Source: Desmodus rotundus (lineage: Eukaryota; Chordata; Mammalia; Chiroptera; Phyllostomidae). From it: a stretch of 64,000 nt of DNA. How positions within the stretch are numbered: position 1 is the first letter of the stretch; the number at the start of each line of letters is the position of its first letter. The translations under genes were made by a program, and so were the position numbers. Below the pieces are notes generated by a model. That model saw only the letters and a list, made by a program, of their open reading frames with translations. It ran no database searches and was not told the origin of the DNA. The stretch spans positions 23,805,735 through 23,869,734 of the forward strand of contig NC_071396.1 of assembly GCF_022682495.2 (NCBI RefSeq), given 5' to 3'. This document shows, piece after piece, positions 57,346 through 64,000 of the stretch.

Positions 57346-58985
57346 CCGACAAAGCTTTACCCAGTAGAAAATGTCAATCGTGGAGAAAACCCGGTGATGT
57401 GCCTTCTACATAAAGCCGTCAGAAAACTGCCAATTCCTCGGACCTCTGTGACCTGCCTCCTGCCTTCAACACGTGCGTGCTTGTCCAGCTGAAGACCCAC
57501 ACCCCTCTCTGGGCCTCCAAACTCATCCTTCACCTGCAGAAATGCCGTCGGTTTCCCCTCGGGGGCTCTGCCAGTGCTGACTGCTTCTGTCCCCCTGTTA
57601 TTTCCAGTTACATGTATCAGCCTAAGTAGAGAGGGAAACTGTAGCAAACTTGAACGACCAGAAATTGAGTTCTTTTGGAAAGAGCGGAGGAATTGCCGTT
57701 TCTGGCAATGCATGCTGTAGCAAGGCCCAGGAGAGCCTCTTGAGGGTGTAGTTGGGAGGGAGTCTTTGGCCTGGAGTTTTCTCTGTGGACCTCTGCTTCT
57801 GGGCTTATTGCCGTTCCTTCTTAGTCTGTTTGCTACTTGCAGTTTTACTGCTCTGATGGTCAGGTTTGCGCCCCCAGCCCCCCAGCCCTTTCTGGGTGGA
57901 GTAGAATGTGAATGGAGAGAGTAGGAAACGCTAGGAGTGAGGCGAACGCAAATTGTGAAGGTGAATCTGTCCGTCCCACTTGGTGCCTTGGCCACGGCCG
58001 CTCCACAGGGACGACACGCTCTCCCCGGTGCTGAGAAGCACATAACTCCCGCATCTGTAGCTTTAGTTCTCTGTGTTCATGTGCATGAACGTTTGGCTGT
58101 CCGGAGAATGTGGCATGAATGAACGAAAGTCCCACTTTCTGTAACGCCTCCCCAGAGGACAAGGACGGCAGTTGCATGCAGAGCTCCTGAGCCAGGGGAA
58201 CCAGAAAGGGCGACAGGTTGGTTTGGCCCACGGCGTTGCCCTTCTCTTCCACAGACCTCACCGCAGGGAATAAGTCGGGTTTTCCTGGTTGGCTGCTTCT
58301 CGTGGGATAAAAGTTATTGAAGGGAACAATCAATAAATGCAAACACAAAGAACACTCTCTACTATTCTTAGTTAAAAGGGGCATTTTCATTTTTTTTAAA
58401 ATTTATAAAATAGATTTATGGCCTAAGTGGCTATGTATCAAGAAGTGCCAACTCGGTTTCCTTCCTCGCAGACCGCTCACTTTTTCGGTTTCAAAACCAA
58501 TCACCCTGCGTTAGTGACCTGTCTCTAGCACAGGGCTGAGTGTGTGGTGGGTCACATTACATCTGGAAGGCTTTCCAGGTATATTTTAAACATTGTTACT
58601 TCTCTAGACTCCGTCACATTTGTCATTATCCCTGCGATGTATAGTAACTGGTCCCAGGTTACTGCTCAGTGGGGGGGGGTGTGATTGGATCCTGTAGTAA
58701 TTGGTACCCAACTTTTTACACACAGGAGTCTAAGAACATATGTTCTGGGATTATTTTGGTTTTTCTAATTTGATGTGTGACTCAGTACATTTCTAATATG
58801 TTCCACTTTTTATGTATTTGATTTTCGAAGCCAGAAGAGGTGATGTCTTCCCCATTATTCTGAATTCCAGAGTATTGTTGCAACAGTAGGGTTCTGATTG
58901 TAATTCTCTCGTCGCAGTTTTCTGAGCTTAGAAGAAATGCTACTTCTGTGGATTTTAGAATAATCCCCAACCATAAAGGTAATCG
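57346..58985. other. Intron stretch without recognised features
   Basis: The minus-strand frame over 57357-58043 (228 codons) is open but has no recognisable domain and mixed composition. I leave it uncalled. No nameable repeat. Confidence 0.3.
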
Positions 58986-59002
58986 AAGTGTAGAAAAATT
59001 GA

Positions 59003-59235
59003 TATTTATTTTTATTTTTTATTGTTTGTTCTATTATAGTTGTCCCAATGTCTTTTTTCCCTTTTGTGCCCCCCTACGCAGCCCGCCCCTCTCTTGCGGT
59101 CACTCCCCTCTCCGTTGTCCACATCCACACGTCACTCATACGTGTTCTTCGACCAGCAGTCCCTTCCCCTCCCTTCTGCCATTCCCCCATCCTGCCTCCC
59201 CTCCTACAGCTATCAGTCTCTTCCTAGAAAAATTG
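59003..59235 (-). mobile_element. Bat L1 3'-end fragment
   Basis: TTTATTTTTTATTGTTTGTTC, TATAGTTGTCCCAATGTC and pyrimidine-rich blocks match the other antisense L1 3' ends in the window. Confidence 0.6.
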
Positions 59236-59682
59236 CTTTTTAAAAACACATTAGTGGCAGTCACACTGTTCAAGGCCGTTCCATCCTTCCTTCTTTGCAG
59301 TATCTTTTGTCTTTCACCACCGGAACCTTTCATCTGGCCAACAGTGCCGGGCGACTCAGAATTCGTGTTGCATTTATATGATGGACTTTTACGGAAACGG
59401 GCGACTCTGCCCAACTTGTCACGACTTTTCTGGTCCTTCTCCTGAAGGGGCATTGAATACTAATTAGTGCCGTTGCCGTGCTCGCCTTTCTGGTGGCTTT
59501 CCTTGTCTTTTCTCAAGAGCCCGGAGCTGCAGAGAATCGTGAGTCAATGGCGAAATGGAGACTCCTTGGGCTGAGTGACCATCACCCAGCCAGGAGCTTA
59601 GGGGGTTAGTGTTTCCTCCTGAGTTTTACAGCACTTTGGAAACCTGACAGATTTATTCCCTTTTTATTAACATTATCGTCTA
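59236..59682. other. Unassigned intron stretch
   Basis: Nothing recognised. Confidence 0.25.
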
Positions 59683-59915
59683 GAGCAGGGGTTGGCAGAG
59701 TTTTCCAAAGTTAGCCAGCTAGAAGGTACTTTAGGCCTTAGTAAATATTTTACGGTCTCTGTCGTAGCTACTCAGCTCCGCCGTTGTGCTGTGAAGGCAG
59801 ATGTGGACACTGTGTAGGGAATAAGCGTGGCCGCGTGTTCTAGCTAAACTTAGTTACAGAAACAGGCAGCTGGCTGGGCTTGGCCTGCGGGCGCTAGTTT
59901 GCTGACCCCAGGTGT
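59683..59915 (+). repeat. MER20-type hAT-Charlie MITE
   Basis: CAGGGGTTGGCAGAGTTTTCC at the left, GTAAATATTTTACGGTCTC, then TAGTTTGCTGACCCC at the right. The terminal inverted repeats CAGGGGTTGGCA and TGCTGACCCC are visible. Confidence 0.75.
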
Positions 59916-60104
59916 GTGCTCAGGTGAGGCATGTAAAAACTGAGTGTATTGTGCAAGTTTGACTTTTCTTTCTGTCCCTAACCACGTGTGGTCAGCTGTC
60001 AGTCACACACTATTGGCTGAATTTTTCCATGAAAAATGCAGATGCTCTCCTGTGCTTATCTGCTTACTGTCAAAAGGATTAGCAGACACAGTGGCTCGGT
60101 ATTT
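59916..60104. other. Short unassigned intron stretch
   Basis: Nothing recognised. It ends with the left target-site copy of the next SINE. Confidence 0.25.
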
Positions 60105-60301
60105 TTTTTAATTTATTGATTTTCAGAGAGAGCCAGAGAGAGAGAGAGAGAGAGAGAGAAAGAAAGAAAGAGAGAGATTTGTTGTTCCGCTTATTCATGC
60201 ATTCATTGGTTGATTCTTGTATGTGCCCTGGCCGGGGATCAAACTTGCAACCTTGGCACCTCGGGATGGTGCTCTAACCAACTGAGCTACTGGGCCAAGG
60301 T
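60105..60301 (-). repeat. Ves-type SINE, minus strand, with target duplication
   Basis: T-rich tail, (AG)n microsatellite (about 60128-60175), CCCTGGCCGGGGATCAAAC (B-box side), and a head with AACCAACTGAGCTAC. Target duplication: AGTGGCTCGGTATTT (60090-60104) and AGTGGCTCAGTATTT (60302-60316), one mismatch. Confidence 0.85.
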
Positions 60302-60379
60302 AGTGGCTCAGTATTTACTGGAGGTGATAGAAGGCTTCTGAGCTGTTTAGTGGTCGTTATGACCTGGAGCGTAGAGGCT

Positions 60380-61370
60380 CAGCATGAGGAGGCAAGAAAA
60401 AGGGGGCATCTTAAGAAAAAATGCTAGATGGCCCCCAGAGCCATTTATGAAGGCTTCTTAAAGAAGGGCTTAGGAACTGGAATTCAATCTTGAGGGCATT
60501 AGGAGCCACGAGAGGGTTTTAGGGGGAGGGGTGTGAAGTGATCAGAGTCTTGTTTTAGAGAGGACATCGGGGTGTTTGTGGAGTATGGACTGAGGGGTGT
60601 TCTGTGGGTATGGTTTGGAGGCGGGAAGATTCTGAGGAAGATGTTGCAATAATCTGGGGGTGGGGGAGTGGGTGTTGGAAATAGCGCCTGCAACTACATA
60701 AGCGGAAATGCGGAATGGAAAACATGTAATTCTAACGGTACCTAGAGGAGTGGTTGGCAAACCCCAGCGGATATTGGGATCACCTGAAGGACTTGTTAAA
60801 CCACACATTGCTGGGCTCCACCCACAGACTTTCTGATTTTTTGGGTCTCAGGTGGGGCTGGAGAACTTGCGTTTCAAGTCGGTTCCCAGTAACAGTGATG
60901 CTGCTGACCCGAGACCACACTTTGAAGAGCGCTGCTTTGGAAGACAGAGGTGGAAAGACTCAGGGACCTGTTGGATTGCGTCAAGGTGAGGGGGAGGGCA
61001 GACCCAAGGGTAGCCCCAGATTTCTGGCTTGCGTGACCCGGTAGAGGGTGGCACCATGTACTGTGTATAACGCACAGGAGCAGGCTGAGAAGGTGGTTCA
61101 GTTGAGGTTTCACTGAACCTGAGCGTGCACTGAAGGATAGGCAAAAGTGATCGGTTATTTGTGTCTAGGGGTTGGGAGAGAGATTGAGGACTTCAGCGTG
61201 TAGGTGCTACCCGAGGCCATTATGTACTGGACAGTGCCCGCAGAGTGAGAAGCAAGAAGCTTCCGACACACAGGCGAACATTTATGCAATGAACAGGGGG
61301 AAGAGCTGCAAGGAGAGTCACAGAGGTAGAACAGAAAAAAGGAAGATTAAAAATAAAGTGATATACAGTG
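60380..61370 (+). repeat. Old interspersed repeat (unnamed family), copy 2
   Basis: The left part is AGGAGCCACGAGAGGGTTTTAG to GATGTTGCAATAATCTGG. After the MER5A the right part is GGTAGCCCCAGATTTCTGGC and GTAGAGGGTGGCACCATG. This is the same order of phrases as at 53570-53970. It is split by the MER5A at 60725-60940. Confidence 0.5.
60725..60940 (+). repeat. MER5A hAT-Charlie MITE
   Basis: ATATTGGGATCACCTGAAGG, CACATTGCTGGGCTCCACCC, CTCAGGTGGGGCTGGAGAAC and GACCACACTTTGAAGAGC are MER5A phrases. Confidence 0.75.
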
Positions 61371-62880
61371 TTGCCAAGAGGTCAAGTAAGGTTAAGACTG
61401 AAAAGCAGTCACTGACTTTATGAAACATTACTGTGAATAACCTCACGGAGGGGGATCCGAGCAGGGTGCTGTGGCACTGAGGATTGGGTGGCGGGGCAAG
61501 GGTGCCTGTGGGGAGGGGGAGGGGGATCAGCTGGGCACGTGATCGGCTCCAGGGGTTCTGTGTCAGGGAGAAGAAACACAGGGTGGGTGGGGTACGAGTG
61601 GGGAGTGAAAGCTCATTCCTGCTTTTTTTTTTTTTCTTTTTCTTTGTCTCCTTTTTTTTTTAAGCATGGGGAGGGAGTTAGAACACGTGTAGGTGCTGAT
61701 GGAGAGGGTAGAGAAGGAAATGCTGAAAATTAGGGAGAGAAAGGAGAGTTGATACTGGTTGGTCCTGAGAAAGCTTGAAGAGGCGGGTTGTGTTAGCACA
61801 GGTTGGGGGGCTTGGCCCGGGACAGGAGTAGGAACACCTGTGTGAACACAGACGCGGGAAGAAGGGTCCAGAGGGTGGCGGGCTCTTTTAGGTGGGTGAT
61901 GGGAAGTAGAGGGAGTGCTGCTGGCTCCCTTATCCTGTGTGAGTTAGGGCTTGTCACCTTCTGCACTGGAGTAGGTGAGGCCAGGTGTTTAGAAAGTAGA
62001 AGGCGCTTCCTGGGATGCTACGGAAATGGGGCTGAGAACTGGACAGAAGGGCGCAGGGGTGTCTGATGAGGGCGGGCGGATGTGGGAGGTAATGGCTCCG
62101 TCCCAGCACTCGGGGTGGCAAAGGCAAAACGTTGCACTGGTCTGAGGTTAGCACTTTGCCCAGGTGGGTGCATCTGGATGGTTAGTGAGAGTAATAGCGC
62201 CTGGGTGTTGGTGTGGGAGAGGCAGAAAGAGTGGGCTACACAGGTAGAAGACACCACCAGAGAGAGTGGGTGGTAGGAAGTCGGGGAGTCAGGATTCTCA
62301 AGGTCTGGAAGAGAGGCTTCAGATAGGGTGGCTTCGTGTATCTTTTGACAGGTAAAGTGGTTTGTGGTGGTGACGAGGTGGAGAGTGTGGCCTACAGAGT
62401 GCGGCCAGGTGAGTGGACTGCTGCCTGTGAGGTCGGGGTGAGTTCAGGGTCAAGGGTGGTTCATTCACACAGCTCTGGTGCCATCCAACATTATCATGAA
62501 GGGTAGACTTTAACTTGGGAACAGTTCCAGAAGGGGTCCTTCAGTCGACGATACATGGATTGGTTTAGAATGATAACTCATGCATGGAGTGAACTATGAG
62601 CATTTACGATACAAGCAGAAAGAAGGATTGCATTCACGTCTAGGTGTCTCTATTTTAATGTCAGTCCTTTCTCAGCAGGAAGCGGGGCAAAACCTTGGGC
62701 CAGGTCTGGCTGGCAGATGCATTTCTGTTCTTGCTGTGCGTGTATCCACTTCACTCCCTCGTTGCTGCCTCCTTTGTGAGTTATTTGCTAGGCCTGGGTC
62801 CCTTTCCAGTCTGTGACCAGTCTGCTGGGCATGGTCACTTCCTTCCACTGGTGCCTCTATTTTTTAAAAATTAGCTTTAG
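61371..62880. other. Purine-rich intron stretch, mostly unassigned
   Basis: GGGAGAG- and GGGTGG-rich text with T runs at about 61626-61670. It may include more of the old repeat family (to about 62150). No exon is seen. Confidence 0.3.
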
Positions 62881-62884
62881 AACT

Positions 62885-63060
62885 TAAAAACGCATTATGG
62901 TTATTACATACCAGACACTGTCCTAAGAACTTTACAAATATTAATTCATTTAATCTTCGTGACAACTCTGATGAGATGGATTTTACCCCCATTTCACAGG
63001 ATAATGAACTTGAAGTTCTGGGAAACTATGCGCATGCTCTTTCTTGCTTAAAGTTCAGTG
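62885..63060 (+). repeat. MIR SINE
   Basis: ACATACCAGACACTGTCCTAAG, TTAATCTTCGTGACAACTCTG and CCCCATTTCACAGGATAATGAAC match the MIR core. Confidence 0.8.
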
Positions 63061-63600
63061 ACCAGCACAAAACCTGCAACTGCCCGGGGGTGGGCAAAAG
63101 TAGGTTTACAGGTGCATTGTGATGTTTTTAGTTAACAAAGAAAGCTGTTGTAGTAACCTGCGTGTCTTTTCCACACACGCGCCTGGGTTTTTGCAGTTCC
63201 GGCTGTCTCTGACAGTAACCCGTCATAGGGTAGACCCACGCCCAAGGCCCTTTCCTTCCTTTGGGTGCGTATTCTGTGAAATGGTCCCTAGGGCGCTGTT
63301 TCGGTGGAAATGACGTTTTTCCCTGTGCTGTATTCTTTTAATTTGTGATGTTTCCAGGATTTCATATGTAGAACAAACTGATGTACAGCAGCTTCTGGGT
63401 GAAATGCGCTGGGAGCCGTCTCTCCCACTTGGCAGAAGTTACTGATTTCTGATGCTTCTGGTTCACATTACCCCACATGCTCCCAGGCTACGGGAAGGAT
63501 TTTCCTGTTCTTACTGTTTCAAGCCACGCATCTGTGCGTTGTCCACACCTAATTGGTCTTCTGCTTTGCAGTGGGACAGTAAGATGTCAAAGCCGGAGAA
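63061..63600. other. Intron stretch with one MITE arm
   Basis: A single arm GGGTGGGCAAAAGTAGGTTTAC (about 63088-63110) matches the MITE family at 21045 and 42745, but no partner arm is seen. No exon is found. Confidence 0.4.
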
Positions 63601-63607
63601 GTCCTTA

Positions 63608-63725
63608 ACGATGATTTAATTTAGTCCAGGTCTCCCAAGTTGACAGATGAGGTCCGGGAAGCTCAGACAGGTGCAGTGGCTTACCTGTGGTGGAAATAGT
63701 TTCGGCAGAGCCAGCACCTCAGTCT
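63608..63725 (+). repeat. MIR SINE fragment
   Basis: GTTGACAGATGAGGTCCGGG, AGACAGGTGCAGTGGCTTACC and CGGCAGAGCCAGCACCTC match MIR order. Confidence 0.55.
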
Positions 63726-64000
63726 GCTGACACCCAGGCCCATTTGCTTTCCTGCGGGCCACACTGCTTCTCCCCCCTGAGATGCATTCTGGCCTTCCTC
63801 ATGTTCTTGGTGGTTAACGGTCCCTGTGCCTTTATTAAATATAGCTGGGTAACGAGCATTCGTTTAACTAATTGCATTATTTCTGAGTCAGGTGAATGTT
63901 AGGAAGAATCTTGGACATTTGTAGAGAGCACTGAAAAAGGTGCTGGGGATACAGCCTACCAGGGACTCAAAGATGGAAGACAGCCTGAGAAAAGGGTGGC
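63726..64000. other. Intron tail without recognised features
   Basis: Nothing recognised apart from GGTGCTGGGGATACAGCC at about 63940, a phrase found in old mammalian interspersed repeats. Confidence 0.25.

Larger units (their letters stand above)
50287..64000 (+). other. FMN2 intron 2, partial
   Basis: It starts GTAAGT and runs off the window. It holds no recognisable exon. The repeats are listed separately. Confidence 0.85.

Noticed and set aside
57357..58390. Minus-strand open frames of 228 and 176 codons in intron 2
   Set aside because: They overlap in different frames, show no recognisable domain, no splice context and no repeat-free conservation evidence. Possible by chance.
1..64000. 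CRISPR array, operon, bacterial mobile element or undescribed defence system
   Set aside because: The window is mammalian intergenic and intronic DNA. Spaced repeats seen are SINEs, LTRs, MITEs and microsatellites.

Overview
The window is mammalian nuclear DNA, and the sequence points to a microbat. The repeats include at least five tRNA-derived SINEs of the bat Ves type, whose heads read GCCCTGGCTGG and whose opposite-strand ends read CCAGCCAGGGC. They also include bat-style L1 3' ends, mariner and hAT DNA transposons, and old mammal-wide MIR, L2 and MER elements. Nothing prokaryotic is present.

The only host protein gene I can support is FMN2 (formin-2), on the + strand. Exon 1 coding sequence is 28302-29835, inside a CpG island that spans about 27840-29920. 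Exon 2 is 50120-50286. The splice phases agree exactly: one nucleotide of exon 1 plus two of exon 2 make the Gly codon of the TGRT junction. Intron 1 is 20,284 bp and is filled with repeats. Intron 2 runs from 50287 past the window end. The FH1 and FH2 actin-nucleating domains lie beyond the window.

Positions 1 to about 5225 hold an endogenous type-D-like betaretrovirus, entered at the very end of its 5' LTR. It has a Lys1,2-type primer binding site, a leader with a splice donor, gag (one frameshift), pro (dUTPase, aspartic protease, G-patch), the first part of pol, a large internal deletion, the 3' part of a gamma/D-type env (two stop codons), a structured noncoding stretch, a polypurine tract and a 3' LTR. 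Both -1 frameshift heptamers are still in register. The provirus abuts, and probably interrupts, a retrocopy of NETO2 whose 3' coding part is at about 5240-5908.

From 8.5 to 27.8 kb, upstream of FMN2, the sequence is mostly transposons: a plus-strand L1, a minus-strand L1 with 5' UTR, a hAT element carrying a Ves SINE, and an LTR-like segment. Two pieces about 2.5 kb apart (21.47-21.69 and 24.18-24.39 kb) are inverted copies of one another with hairpins at the edges of the second copy. FMN2 intron 1 holds an L1 interrupted by a mariner, several antisense LTR-like segments, one of them with six inverted CCAAT boxes, and a pair of related repeats in direct orientation. Intron 2 holds more L1 ends, MER20 and MER5A, MIRs and an old repeat family present twice.

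I looked for an undescribed biological system and did not find one I could defend. The most unusual observations are the hairpin-flanked inverted duplication, the mosaic provirus with both frameshift sites preserved, and the ERV/NETO2 nesting.
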